Assembly: GCF_003270085.1 (NCBI RefSeq)
Contig: NZ_QFDQ01000005.1
Location: forward strand, 1-64,000
From: Streptomyces triticisoli
GTDB taxonomy: Bacteria; Actinomycetota; Actinomycetes; Streptomycetales; Streptomycetaceae
DNA: 64,000 nt
Direction: 5' to 3'
Below the pieces are notes generated by a model. It searched no databases. It worked only from the letters and a program-made list of their open reading frames with translations, and was not told the DNA's origin. Made by a program: the position numbers and the translations under genes. Shown here one piece after another: positions 6,831 through 15,665 of this stretch. Positions within the stretch are counted from its first letter, which is position 1, and each line of letters opens with the position of its first letter.

Positions 6831-9227
6831 GCGGCGGTCGACCCACCTCCACAGGAGTTCCAGGACGGCCGCCGCCACCACGGCGATGCCCACCGCCAGC
6901 CAGGGCATCGCCGTACCGACCAGGTGCAGTGCGAAGAAGCGCTGCAGGGTCGGCACGAGCAGGACGAGGACGAAGACCGCGCCCATCGAGGCCACCAGGG
7001 CGACGCGCCACCAGGTGTAGGGGCGGGCGACGATCGCCAGGACCCACATCGCGACCAGGAACAGCGTGAGCGTGGCCGCGCTGGTCTCCGCGTCCAGGGT
7101 GTCCGGGCCGGTGTAGTGGTGGCGGGCGGTCAGGTACGTCGTGAAGGTCGCCACGGCGGTCACGGCCCCGCCCGGCAGCGCGTAGCGCATGACCCGACGC
7201 ACGAAGTGCGGCCTGGCGCGTTCCTTGTTCGGGGCGAGGGCCAGGAAGAAGGCCGGAACGCCGATGGTGAGGGTGGACAGCAGGGTCAGGTGGCGCGGCA
7301 GGAACGGGTACTCCACCTGCGAGCACACCACCAGCACCGCCAGCAGCACCGAGTAGACCGTCTTCACCAGGAACAGCGTCGCGACCCGGGTGATGTTGCC
7401 GATGACCCGCCGCCCCTCGGCGACCACGGACGGCAGGACCGCGAAGCTGTTGTTCAGCAGCACGATCTGCGCGACGGCCCGGGTGGCCTCCGAGCCCGAG
7501 CCCATCGCCACGCCGATGTCGGCGTCCTTCAGGGCGAGTACGTCGTTCACGCCGTCGCCGGTCATCGCGACCGTGTGCCCGCGCGACTGCAGGGCGCCGA
7601 CCATGTCCCGCTTCTGCTGCGGGGTGACCCGCCCGAACACCGTGGTCCCGTCGAGCACCCGCGCCATCTCCTCCCGCTCGGCGGGCAGCCGGCGGGCGTC
7701 GACGGCGCTGCCGTCCAGACCCACCTTCGCGGCGACCGCGCCGACGGACACCGCGTTGTCGCCGGAGATGACCTTGGCACGGACGTTCTGCTCGGCGAAG
7801 TAGCGCAGGGTGTCGGCGGCGTCCGGCCGCAGCCGCTGCTCCAGGACGACCAGGGCGGCGGGCGCGACGGTCCGGGCGACGTCCGGGGCGTCCAGGTCAC
7901 GGGTGGCGCGGGCGAGCAGCAGCACGCGCAGGCCCTGCTCGTTCAGCCGGCCGGTCTCGGTGAGGGCGGGCGCGTCGGCGGGCAGCAGGACGTCCGGGGC
8001 GCCGAGCAGCCACGTACTGGACTCGCCGTTGCCCTCGCTGAAGCTGGCGCCGCTGTACTTGCGGGCGGAGGAGAAGGGCAGCGACTCCACGCAGCGCCAC
8101 TCGTCGGTGTCGGGGTAGGCGTCGATGATCGCCTGCAGGGAGGCGTTCGGGTGCGGGTCGGACTCGCCGAGGGCGCCGAGCACCTTGCGTACGTACGTCT
8201 CGTCGTAGCCGTCCAGGGATCTCAGTTCGGTGACGTCCATGCCGCCCTCGGTGAGGGTGCCGGTCTTGTCCAGGCAGACCGTGTCCACGCGGGCCAGGCC
8301 CTCGATCGCGGGCAGCTCCTGGACCAGGCACTGCTTGCGGCCCAGCCGGATCACACCGATGGCGAAGGCGACGGAGGTGAGCAGGACCAGACCCTCGGGG
8401 ACCATGGGGACGATGCCGCCGACGGTGCGGGCGACGGACTCCCTCAGGTCGCTGTTCTTCACCACCAGCTGGCTGATGACCAGGGCGATCGCGGTCGGGA
8501 CCATCATCCAGGTGACGTACTTGAGGATGGTGGAGATACCGGTGCGCAGCTCGGAGCGGACGAGCGTGAAGCGGGACGCCTCCTCGGCGAGCTGGGCGGC
8601 GTACGCGCGGCGGCCGACCCTGGTCGCCTGGAAGGCGCCGCCGCCGGCGACGACGAAACTGCCGGACATGACGGGGTCGCCGGGGCGCTTGACGACGGGG
8701 TCGGCCTCGCCGGTGAGCAGCGACTCGTCGATCTCCAGGCCGTCGGCCTCGACGCAGGTGCCGTCGACGACGACCTTGTCGCCGGGGCCGATCTCGATGA
8801 GGTCGCCGAGGACGATCTCCGAGGTGGCGATCTCGGTGGCGGTGCCGTCGCGGCGGACCGTGGGGCGGGCCTCGCCCACGAGGGCGAGGGAGTCCAGGGT
8901 CTTCTTCGCCCGCCACTCCTGGATGATGCCGATACCGGTGTTCGCGATGATCACGAAGCCGAAGAGGCTGTCCTGGATCGGGGCGACGGCGAGTGTGATC
9001 AGCCACAGGACGCCGATGATCGCGTTGAACCGGGTGAAGACGTTGGCGCGGACGATCTCGGGGAGGGAGCGGCTGCTGCGGACCGGTACGTCGTTGATCT
9101 CGCCGCGGGATTCGCGTTCCGCGACTTCGGCGGAGGTGAGGCCGGTCGAGCGGGCCGTCGCCGGGACGGGCACGGGGTGCACGGGGTGCACGGGGTCGAG
9201 CTCCGTGTCCGCGTCGGTGTGCGTCAT
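6819..9227 (-). CDS. P-type cation-transporting ATPase, CtpE-like
   Basis: 802 residues from ATG 9227, with GGAGA just upstream. P-type hallmarks are complete: actuator LTGE at 171-174, membrane PEGL at 277-280, phosphorylation motif DKTGTLT at 320-326, and the hinge TGDGVNDVLALKDADIGVAMG further on. Membrane spans occur near 70-105, 235-295 and in the last 180 residues. PMVPEGL followed by GRKQCLVQELPAIEGLARVD is close to mycobacterial CtpE, described as a calcium P-type ATPase, so Ca2+ uptake is the best guess. The N-terminus has an HPVHPVHPVPVP repeat. The gene is preceded by about 450 bp of hairpin repeats and followed by a small tandem duplication of its own end. Confidence 0.88.
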   Translation of the reverse strand: MTHTDADTELDPVHPVHPVPVPATARSTGLTSAEVAERESRGEINDVPVRSSRSLPEIVRANVFTRFNAIIGVLWLITLAVAPIQDSLFGFVIIANTGIGIIQEWRAKKTLDSLALVGEARPTVRRDGTATEIATSEIVLGDLIEIGPGDKVVVDGTCVEADGLEIDESLLTGEADPVVKRPGDPVMSGSFVVAGGGAFQATRVGRRAYAAQLAEEASRFTLVRSELRTGISTILKYVTWMMVPTAIALVISQLVVKNSDLRESVARTVGGIVPMVPEGLVLLTSVAFAIGVIRLGRKQCLVQELPAIEGLARVDTVCLDKTGTLTEGGMDVTELRSLDGYDETYVRKVLGALGESDPHPNASLQAIIDAYPDTDEWRCVESLPFSSARKYSGASFSEGNGESSTWLLGAPDVLLPADAPALTETGRLNEQGLRVLLLARATRDLDAPDVARTVAPAALVVLEQRLRPDAADTLRYFAEQNVRAKVISGDNAVSVGAVAAKVGLDGSAVDARRLPAEREEMARVLDGTTVFGRVTPQQKRDMVGALQSRGHTVAMTGDGVNDVLALKDADIGVAMGSGSEATRAVAQIVLLNNSFAVLPSVVAEGRRVIGNITRVATLFLVKTVYSVLLAVLVVCSQVEYPFLPRHLTLLSTLTIGVPAFFLALAPNKERARPHFVRRVMRYALPGGAVTAVATFTTYLTARHHYTGPDTLDAETSAATLTLFLVAMWVLAIVARPYTWWRVALVASMGAVFVLVLLVPTLQRFFALHLVGTAMPWLAVGIAVVAAAVLELLWRWVDRRFPV

Positions 9228-9683
9228 GTCTCCGACGGTACGTGCGGTTGTGCTGCCGCACGCGTTGAGGGGGGGAAGATCCGACCTGGGGAGGAGGGGG
9301 GTCGTGCGGGGGGTGTACGGGGGTGGCTTTGTCCTCGGTGGGGGGGAGGGGTCCCGTCCCCGGGGCTCCGCCCCAGGCCCCTGTTCGGGGCTGCGCCCCG
9401 GCTTGGCCCACCCGGCCCGCCCGTCTCGGTGGGGAGAGGGGTTCCGTCCCTGGGGCTCCGCCCCAGACCCCGGCGGGGGCTTCGCCCCCTGCGCCCCGGT
9501 TTCCCACCCTCCCGCCCGTCTCGGTGGGGAGAGGGGAGACCGCCCTGGGGCTCCGCCCCAGACCCCGGCGGGGCTCCGCCCCTGCGCCCCGGCGGGGACT
9601 CCGTCCCCTGCACCCCGGCGGGGCTCCATCCCCTGCACCCCCGGCAGGGCCTCGCCCCAGACCCCCAGCGAGGGCTCCGCCCC
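9228..9683. repeat. Gene-free array of GC-rich imperfect hairpins
   Basis: No gene here. From about 9340 the sequence is built of repeated blocks such as GGGGCTCCGCCCC, CCCCAGACCCCGGCGGGG and CCCGTCTCGGTGGGGAGAGG, the last three times (near 9418, 9518 and in variant form). Each GGGGCTCCGCCCC block can fold on itself. At least seven such hairpins lie between the P-type ATPase start and the DUF2530 stop. Units vary in length and are separated by related, not unique, sequence. This is the multi-copy version of a hairpin often seen singly between streptomycete genes. Confidence 0.8.
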
Positions 9684-9971
9684 CTACTCCGCCGACGCCG
9701 GCTGTCCCATCCGCGCGGATTCCTCCTCCTCCGCCACCCGCCTGATCGCCGCGTCCCGCTTCCGCACGTACCAGATGCCGATCAGGCCCAGGCCACCCCC
9801 GGCCAGGCAGGTCCAGAGCCACCAGGCGTGGCCGTGGTCGTGGAACCAGCCGTAGAAGGGGAGCTGGATCAGGAAGAGGGCGAACCAGACGATCGTGCCG
9901 CCGGTGATGGTGGCGACCACGGGGCCCTCCAGGGGCTCCGGCGCCTCGTGCTTGGGGGTCCACTTCGCCAT
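9684..9971 (-). CDS. DUF2530 small membrane protein
   Basis: A 95-residue protein if started at ATG 9971 (MAKWTPKHEAPEPLEGPVVA). Two hydrophobic spans are visible, TIVWFALFLIQLPFYGWF and WWLWTCLAGGGLGLIGIWYV, followed by a charged tail with KRDAAIRR. This matches the actinobacterial DUF2530 family of two-span membrane proteins, whose function is unknown. An upstream in-frame start at 10001 would add ten residues without family similarity. No good ribosome site precedes either start. The gene is divergent from the purine permease, with 226 bp between them. Confidence 0.8.
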   Translation of the reverse strand: MAKWTPKHEAPEPLEGPVVATITGGTIVWFALFLIQLPFYGWFHDHGHAWWLWTCLAGGGLGLIGIWYVRKRDAAIRRVAEEEESARMGQPASAE

Positions 9972-10197
9972 GGGGGTCAGTTTATGGCCCCTGCTGCCCA
10001 AGGGGTCCTCCCCTGGCAGTGCACGTATCTACGCGCGGAGATGGTGTTTCCGGCTTCATATGTTCATACTGAAACGGTTCGAGTCTGGCCACTTCTCTTC
10101 GTAGAAATCTCCAAATGTGAGACGACGGAGGCGTGGGGGAACCCGTCGGCCCAGACTCGGTACCCCGTCCCCACCCGCATTCTCTGAGGTCACACGC

Positions 10198-11649
10198 ATG
10201 TCCACCTCGGCCACCGCCAAGGCCCCCGCCCCGGAGCAGCCGGGAACTCCGCCGGCGTACGGCGCTCTCGACCGCTTCTTCAAGATCTCCGAACGGGGCA
10301 GCACGCTGTCCCGGGAGATCCGCGGCGGTTTCGCCACCTTCTTCGCGATGGCCTACATCATCGTGCTGAACCCGATCATCCTCAGCAGCGCGAAGGACAT
10401 GTACGGGCACCAGCTCGACAACGGGCAGCTCGTCACCGCCACCGCCGTGACTGCCGCCTTCACCACGCTCCTCATGGGTGTCGTCGGCAACGTGCCGATC
10501 GCGCTCGCCGCCGGCCTCGGCATCAACACCGTCGTCGCGCTGCAGCTCGCGCCGCGCATGGCGTGGCCGGACGCCATGGGCATGGTCGTCCTCGCCGGGT
10601 TCGTCGTCATGCTGCTCGTCGCCACCGGGCTGCGCGAGCGCGTCATGAACGCCGTGCCGCTGGGCCTGCGCAAGGGCATCGCCATCGGTATCGGCCTGTT
10701 CATCATGCTGATCGGGCTCGTCGACTCCGGTTTCGTCTCCCGCATCCCGGACGCCGCCCAGACCGTCGTCCCGCTCCAGCTCGGCGCCAACGGTCACCTC
10801 ACCGGGTGGCCGGTCCTGGTCTTCGTCCTGGGCGCGCTGCTCACGCTCGCACTGATCGTGCGCAAGGTGCCCGGAGCGATCCTCATCTCGATCATCGCGA
10901 TGACCGTCCTGGGTGCCGTGATCAACGCCGTCGCGCACGTGCCCTCCTGGGGGCTCACCACCCCGAAGTGGCCCGGCAACCCCGTGTCGACCCCCGACTT
11001 CGGGCTGATCGGCCAGGTCAGCCTGTTCGGCGGCTTCGCCAAGGTCGGCGTGCTGACCGGCATCCTGTTCGTCTTCACCGTGCTGCTGTCCTGCTTCTTC
11101 GACGCCATGGGCACGATCATGGGCATCAGCGACGAGGCCAAGCTGACCGACGCCCAGGGCCAGATGCCCGGCATCAACAAGGTGCTCTTCGTCGACGGCA
11201 TCGCGGTCGCCGCCGGTGGCGCCAGCTCCTCCTCGGCCACCACCTGCTTCGTGGAGTCGACGGCCGGTGTCGGTGAGGGGGCCAGGACCGGCTTCGCCAA
11301 CATCGTCACCGGTACCCTGTTCGCCCTGGCGCTCTTCCTCACGCCCATCGCCACCATGGTCCCGTCCCAGGCGGCCACCCCGGCCCTGCTCGCGGTGGGC
11401 TTCCTGATCCTGGCCGGGGGGATCAAGGAGATCGACTGGGCGGACTACACGATCGCCATCCCGGCCTTCGTGACGATGGTGATGATGCCGTTCACCTACT
11501 CGATCACCAACGGCATCGGCATGGGCTTCATCACCTTCGCGCTGCTGCGCCTGGCGGCCGGCCGGGGCCGGGAGGTCCCGGTGGCGATGTACGTGGTGGC
11601 GGGCGTCTTCGCCTTCTACTACCTGATGCCGGCCCTCGGCCTGACCTGA
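10198..11649 (+). CDS. NCS2-family purine permease (AzgA/PbuG type)
   Basis: 483 residues from ATG 10198. A longer upstream frame exists, but family similarity starts here. It has the AzgA/PbuG signature region REIRGGFATFFAMAYIIVLN, DAMGTIMGISDEAKL and about 12 hydrophobic segments. In the family these proteins import adenine, guanine and hypoxanthine with protons. The tail ends in FAFYYLMPALGLT. It is monocistronic and closed by a strong hairpin at 11651-11680. The 200-bp upstream region is comparatively AT-rich in places, but I see no purine riboswitch. Confidence 0.9.
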   Translation: MSTSATAKAPAPEQPGTPPAYGALDRFFKISERGSTLSREIRGGFATFFAMAYIIVLNPIILSSAKDMYGHQLDNGQLVTATAVTAAFTTLLMGVVGNVPIALAAGLGINTVVALQLAPRMAWPDAMGMVVLAGFVVMLLVATGLRERVMNAVPLGLRKGIAIGIGLFIMLIGLVDSGFVSRIPDAAQTVVPLQLGANGHLTGWPVLVFVLGALLTLALIVRKVPGAILISIIAMTVLGAVINAVAHVPSWGLTTPKWPGNPVSTPDFGLIGQVSLFGGFAKVGVLTGILFVFTVLLSCFFDAMGTIMGISDEAKLTDAQGQMPGINKVLFVDGIAVAAGGASSSSATTCFVESTAGVGEGARTGFANIVTGTLFALALFLTPIATMVPSQAATPALLAVGFLILAGGIKEIDWADYTIAIPAFVTMVMMPFTYSITNGIGMGFITFALLRLAAGRGREVPVAMYVVAGVFAFYYLMPALGLT

Positions 11650-11650
11650 T

Positions 11651-11680
11651 CCCCGTGCCACGCTGCACGAGGGCACGGGG
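11651..11680. terminator. Hairpin between convergent permease and RHH gene
   Basis: CCCCGTGCC at 11651-11659 pairs with GGCACGGGG at 11672-11680. It sits directly after the permease stop and before the end of the converging RHH gene, so it can serve both. Confidence 0.7.
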
Positions 11681-11697
11681 CACACGGGGCACGGCGT

Positions 11698-11880
11698 TCA
11701 GGTGACCCCGTAGAACCTCTCCGTCTCCTCGACGGCGGACTGGAACCGCTCGTCGAAGTCATCCCGAATGAGCGTCCGGACGACATAGTCCTGGACGCTC
11801 ATTCCTCTTTTCGCGGCATGGCTCCTGAGCCGTTCGAGCAGCTCATGGTCGATGCGCACGCTCAGCACGCTGGATCCCAT
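11698..11880 (-). CDS. Ribbon-helix-helix (Arc/CopG-like) small DNA-binding protein
   Basis: 60 residues. VLSVRIDHELLERLRSHAAK forms the beta strand and first helix, GMSVQDYVVRTLI the second helix of an Arc/CopG/MetJ-type fold. A short acidic tail follows. Proteins of this size are often antitoxins or autoregulators, but no toxin gene is adjacent; the neighbour upstream is a divergent MarR gene. The 155 bp between the two genes are notably AT-rich. Regulation of its own promoter is likely by analogy only. Confidence 0.75.
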   Translation of the reverse strand: MGSSVLSVRIDHELLERLRSHAAKRGMSVQDYVVRTLIRDDFDERFQSAVEETERFYGVT

Positions 11881-12035
11881 GGAGATGAGGGTCGCGGGAC
11901 CTCTCGGCGGGAGGCGTCACGTTCCGTATCGAGCTCACCCGAAAGAGTGATTCGATCTTTCAGTGGCAGGCATCACGGGTGTAGAGGCATGTTTTCGGTG
12001 GTATTTAGCGAGAGTAATGAGTTAATCTAAAGAAC

Positions 12036-12473
12036 ATGCCGGACCTTAGCCATGGCGACGACGCAGCCGCCGTGAACTCCCTGCGCTCCGCCGTGATGCG
12101 GCTGTCCCGTCGGCTCAAGCACCAGCGCGTCGACGAGTCGCTGAGCCCCACCGAGATGTCGGTGCTGGGCACCCTGTCCATCTGCGGAAGTGCCACCCCG
12201 GGCGAGCTCGCCCGCAGGGAGCACGTCCAGCCCCCCTCGATGACCCGCATCGTGGCGCTGCTCGAGGGCAAGGGACTGGTCCGCCTGGAGCCGCACCCCG
12301 AGGACCGGCGCCAGAAGGTGGTCACGAGGACCGCGCAGGCCGAGACAATGCTCGCGGAGAGCCGCGGCAAGCGGAACGCCTTCCTGGCCGGCCTGGTCGA
12401 GGGGCTGGACGAGGACGAGTGGGCGAAACTGCGCGACGCCGCCCCCGTACTGGAAAAGCTCGCGCACCTGTAA
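12036..12473 (+). CDS. MarR-family transcriptional regulator
   Basis: 145 residues with a MarR winged helix: LSPTEMSVLGTLSICGSATPGELARRE, SMTRIVALLEGKGLVRLEP and the wing EDRRQKVVTRT at about 95-105. It lies 28 bp upstream of an MFS exporter on the same strand, the standard arrangement for a regulator controlling an efflux gene in response to a phenolic or drug ligand. TAATCT at 12023-12028 followed by seven bases and then ATG fits a -10 box with a leaderless start, and no ribosome site is seen. The AT-rich stretch 12003-12030 could also hold its operator. Confidence 0.9.
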   Translation: MPDLSHGDDAAAVNSLRSAVMRLSRRLKHQRVDESLSPTEMSVLGTLSICGSATPGELARREHVQPPSMTRIVALLEGKGLVRLEPHPEDRRQKVVTRTAQAETMLAESRGKRNAFLAGLVEGLDEDEWAKLRDAAPVLEKLAHL

Positions 12474-12501
12474 AGCACGTCAGCCGAGGAGGCGAATCCT
12501 T

Positions 12502-13956
12502 TTGAGTACGGGATCCGGAGCAGACTCCGCCCCCGCACCGACCACCCACGACTCCCCCGACGACACCCAACCCGTACCCGACGATACTCAGCCCGTCCCC
12601 GACGGCACCCGGACCGTCCCCGACGGCACCCGGACGGTCCCCGACGGCACCCGGACGGTCCCCGACGCCCCTCGCAAGTACTCGATGTTCAGCTCGCTGA
12701 GGGTCAGGAACTACCGCCTGTTCTTCCTCGGCCAGGTGGTCTCCAACACCGGTACCTGGATGCAGCGCATCGCCCAGGACTGGCTGGTGCTGAGCCTCAC
12801 CGGCTCCTCCGCCGCCGTCGGCATCACCACGGCCCTGCAGTTCCTGCCGATGCTGCTCTTCGGACTCTACGGCGGCCTCCTCGTCGACCGACTCCCCAAG
12901 CGGCCCACGCTGCTCGTCACCCAGTCGGCCATGGCCCTCTCCGGTCTCGCGCTCGCCGCGCTCACCCTCACCGGGCAGGTCCAGGTCTGGCACGTCTACC
13001 TCGCCGCGTTCGCGGTCGGCCTCGCCACGGTCGTCGACAACCCGGCCCGCCAGTCCTTCGTCGCCGAGATGGTCGGCCCCCAGCAGCTGCCGAACGCGGT
13101 CAGCCTGAACTCCGCCAACTTCCAGTCCGCCCGTCTGATCGGCCCCGCCGTCGCGGGCCTCATGATCACCGGTGTCGGCACCGGCTGGGCGTTCCTCGCC
13201 AACGGCCTGTCCTTCCTCGCCCCCATCGCCGGCCTGCTCATGATGCGCGCCCGCGAGCTGCAGGTGGTCGAGCGCACCCCGCGCGGCAAGGGCCAGCTCC
13301 GCGAGGGCCTGCGCTATGTCGCCGGCCGCCCCGAGCTGATCTGGCCGATCGTCCTGGTCGGCTTCATCGGCACCTTCGGCTTCAACTTCCCGGTGTGGCT
13401 GTCGGCCTACGCCGAGGACGTCTTCCACTCCGGCGCCGGCGCCTACAGCCTGTTCAACACGGTGATGGCGGTCGGCTCGCTGGGCGGTGCCCTGCTGGCG
13501 GCCCGCCGCGGCACGGCCCGGCTGCGCCTGCTCATCGCGGCGGCCGCAGCCTTCGGCGCCCTGGAGATCGTGGCCGCGATGGCCCCGTCGTACTGGCTGT
13601 TCGCCCTGCTGATGGCTCCCATCGGGATCTTCGGCCTGACGGTCAACGTCACGGCGAACACCGCTGTGCAGATGGCCACCGACCCGGCCATGCGCGGCCG
13701 GGTGATGGCCCTGTTCATGATGGTCTTCATGGGTGGTACGCCGCTGGGCGCGCCCCTCGTCGGCTGGATCACCGACGTCTACGGCGCCCGCGCCGGCTTC
13801 GCCTTCGGCGGCGTGGTCTCGCTCGCCGCGGCTGCCACCATCGGCCTGGTCCTGGCCCGCGTCGGCGGCCTGCGCCTGTCCTTCGGCTGGAACCGCGGCC
13901 ACCCGCGCGTCGGCCTGGTCCCGCGCGGGCGGAGGAAGGAACTGGTGGTGGCGTAG
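12502..13956 (+). CDS. MFS transporter, drug exporter type
   Basis: 484 residues from TTG 12502 with GAGGAGG ten bases upstream. After a disordered N-terminus come about 12 membrane spans, with the MFS loop DRLPKRPTLLV between spans 2 and 3 and a later AARRGTARLR loop. VSNTGTWMQRIAQDWLVL is characteristic of the EntS-like MFS_3 group. Substrate unknown; efflux is likely because a MarR gene precedes it. The N-terminal tail contains a sevenfold-periodic repeat, VPDGTRT three times plus degenerate copies (12567-12670, 21-bp DNA unit). The end is followed at 41 bp by thpR. Confidence 0.88.
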   Translation: MSTGSGADSAPAPTTHDSPDDTQPVPDDTQPVPDGTRTVPDGTRTVPDGTRTVPDAPRKYSMFSSLRVRNYRLFFLGQVVSNTGTWMQRIAQDWLVLSLTGSSAAVGITTALQFLPMLLFGLYGGLLVDRLPKRPTLLVTQSAMALSGLALAALTLTGQVQVWHVYLAAFAVGLATVVDNPARQSFVAEMVGPQQLPNAVSLNSANFQSARLIGPAVAGLMITGVGTGWAFLANGLSFLAPIAGLLMMRARELQVVERTPRGKGQLREGLRYVAGRPELIWPIVLVGFIGTFGFNFPVWLSAYAEDVFHSGAGAYSLFNTVMAVGSLGGALLAARRGTARLRLLIAAAAAFGALEIVAAMAPSYWLFALLMAPIGIFGLTVNVTANTAVQMATDPAMRGRVMALFMMVFMGGTPLGAPLVGWITDVYGARAGFAFGGVVSLAAAATIGLVLARVGGLRLSFGWNRGHPRVGLVPRGRRKELVVA

Positions 13957-13996
13957 AAACCGGGTGCGCGTCCCGGCCGGCGGGAAGACTGACTCC

Positions 13997-14578
13997 ATGG
14001 GCTCCATGAGACTCTTCGCCGCCGTACTGCCCCCCGAGCACGTCCTCGGCGCACTCGCGCACGAGGTCACCGGGCTGCGGAAGCTGCCCGGCGCGGACCG
14101 GCTGCGCTGGACGCACCACCCCGGCTGGCACTTCACCCTCGCCTTCTACGGCGAGGTCGACGAGGAGGTCGTACCGGAGCTGTCGGCACGCCTGGAGAAA
14201 GCCGCGCGGCGCACGGAGCCCTTCGCGCTGGCGCTGCGCGGCGGCGGGCAGTTCGGGCGAGGCAAGGCGCTGTGGACGGGGGCGGAGGGCGATCTGGTGA
14301 CCATGCGGCTGCTGGCCGAGCGGGCGCAGGCGGCGGCCCGCAAGGCGGGTGTACGGATGGAGGAGCACCGCTCGTACAAGGCCCATCTCACGGTGGCCCG
14401 CGGCCGGGGCACGGTGGACGTACGGTCGTACGTCCAGGCGCTGGCGGACTTCACGAGCCCCGCGTGGACCGTGCAGGAGCTGGTTCTCGTCCGCAGCCAT
14501 CTGCCGAAGTCCGGTGTGGCGGGTACACAGCCCCGCTACGAGCCGGTCGCCCGCCGGCCACTGCACGGGGCCGGTTAG
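13997..14578 (+). CDS. thpR: RNA 2',3'-cyclic phosphodiesterase (2'-5' RNA ligase family)
   Basis: 193 residues from ATG 13997. Both HxTx motifs are present: HFTLAFYG at about 46 and HLTVARG at about 134. These form the active site of the 2H phosphoesterase superfamily. Opening MRLFAAVLPPEHV and closing VLVRSHLPKSG are typical of ThpR. The enzyme hydrolyses 2',3'-cyclic phosphate ends of RNA in the cytoplasm. It follows the MFS gene by 40 bp and may share its transcript, without an obvious functional tie. Confidence 0.9.
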   Translation: MGSMRLFAAVLPPEHVLGALAHEVTGLRKLPGADRLRWTHHPGWHFTLAFYGEVDEEVVPELSARLEKAARRTEPFALALRGGGQFGRGKALWTGAEGDLVTMRLLAERAQAAARKAGVRMEEHRSYKAHLTVARGRGTVDVRSYVQALADFTSPAWTVQELVLVRSHLPKSGVAGTQPRYEPVARRPLHGAG

Positions 14579-14588
14579 TCTCGAATAC

Positions 14589-14678
14589 GTGGACCCGAAA
14601 ACCCGGAACCGGATCATGGCCGGTGCACTTGTGCTGATGTTCGCCGTCGTCGCCCTGGCAGCCGCGTTCGGCAGGTGA
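14589..14678 (+). CDS. Tiny single-span membrane protein (29 aa)
   Basis: GTG 14589 opens VDPKTRNRIMAGALVLMFAV and continues into VALAAAFGR, then stops. It is a short charged head followed by one hydrophobic helix with a positive end. Very small membrane proteins next to MFS transporters are known in Streptomyces (the SGM_5486-type transporter-associated group), and this may be one, though the similarity is only in layout. It starts 11 bp after thpR. Too short to prove by codon bias alone. Confidence 0.45.
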   Translation: MDPKTRNRIMAGALVLMFAVVALAAAFGR

Positions 14679-14723
14679 TGCCTCCGAGCGCGGCCGCCGG
14701 GGTCGGTCAGTGGCCGGTGACGG

Positions 14724-15582
14724 TCACCAGGCGAAGGCCTCCGGGGACGGCCCCGGGCCCGGGAAGATCTCGTCGAGTCCGTCCAGCAGCTCCTGGCTCA
14801 GCTCCAGCTCGACCGCCCGCAGGGCCGAGTCGAGCTGCTCGGCGGTGCGCGGACCCACGATCGGGCCGGTCACGCCGGGCCGGGTGAGCAGCCAGGCCAG
14901 CGCGGCCTCGCCGGGTTCGAGGCCGTGCTTGTCGAGCAGGTCCTCGTACGCCTGGACCTGGGAGCGTACGGAGGTGTTGGCGAGCGCTTCGGCGGACCGC
15001 CCGGAGGCGCGCCGGCCGCCCTCGACCTCCTTCTTGAGGACGCCGCCGAGCAGTCCGCCGTGCAGCGGCGACCAGGGGATGACGCCGAGCCCGTAGTCCT
15101 GCGCGGCCGGGATGACCTCCATCTCGGCACGGCGCTCGGCGAGGTTGTACAGACACTGCTCGCTGACCAGGCCGATGGTGCCGGAGCGCCGCGCGGCGAT
15201 CTCGTTAGCCTGGGCGATCTTGTAGCCGGGGAAGTTGGACGAGCCGACGTAGAGGATCTTGCCCTGCTGGATCAGTACGTCGACGGCCTGCCAGATCTCC
15301 TCGAAGGGGGTGCTGCGGTCGATGTGGTGGAACTGGTAGACGTCGATGTAGTCCGTCTGCAGCCGCTTGAGGCTGGCGTCCACGGCCCGCCGGATGTTCA
15401 GGGCGGAGAGTTTGTCGTGGTTCGGCCAGACGGGGGTGTCGTCCGGGACCATGTTGCCGTACACCTTGGTGGCCAGCACGACCTTGTCGCGCCGGTCACC
15501 GCCCTTGGCGAACCAGTTTCCGATGATCTTCTCGGTACGGCCCTTGTTCTCGCTCCAGCCGTACACGTTGGCGGTTTCCAAA
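14724..15582 (-). pseudogene. 3' portion of aldo/keto reductase gene split by the integrative element
   Basis: Residues from TANVYGWSENKGRTEKIIG to the C-terminus FPGPGPSPEAFAW are complete and intact in frame (about 284 residues). Missing is the N-terminal strand-helix region, found instead at 19531-19683 on the same strand. A TTG at 15581 would permit translation from here, but the cofactor-barrel start and the catalytic Asp would be absent. The sequence is very similar, by eye most residues identical, to the full-length AKR at 18404-19396. The break falls at the YG-containing active-site loop, directly beside the integrase gene. The fragment is probably non-functional. Confidence 0.88.
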
Positions 15583-15600
15583 GATCAATTTTGACGCCAT
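15570..15600. other. Left attachment-site junction of the element
   Basis: AKR sequence ends around 15575-15582. CAATTTTGACGCC at 15586-15598 is the inverted partner, with one mismatch, of GGCGTCAAAGTTG at 19527-19539. Such flanking arms are expected if the two ends came from one attP site of a serine integrase. Confidence 0.6.
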
Positions 15601-15665
15601 GATCCGAACCACATACCGTCACCCCTTGTGCGCGATGCGTGCCACAGGGGAGAGGGAGAACGAGC

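Noticed and set aside
9330..9690. Possible CRISPR array
   Set aside because: Repeats are hairpins of changing length and the spacers are themselves related repeat sequence; no cas genes nearby.
6924..10187. 1,087-codon plus-strand open frame across the P-type ATPase and DUF2530 genes
   Set aside because: It crosses the hairpin array and two intergenic regions; no domain, shadow composition.
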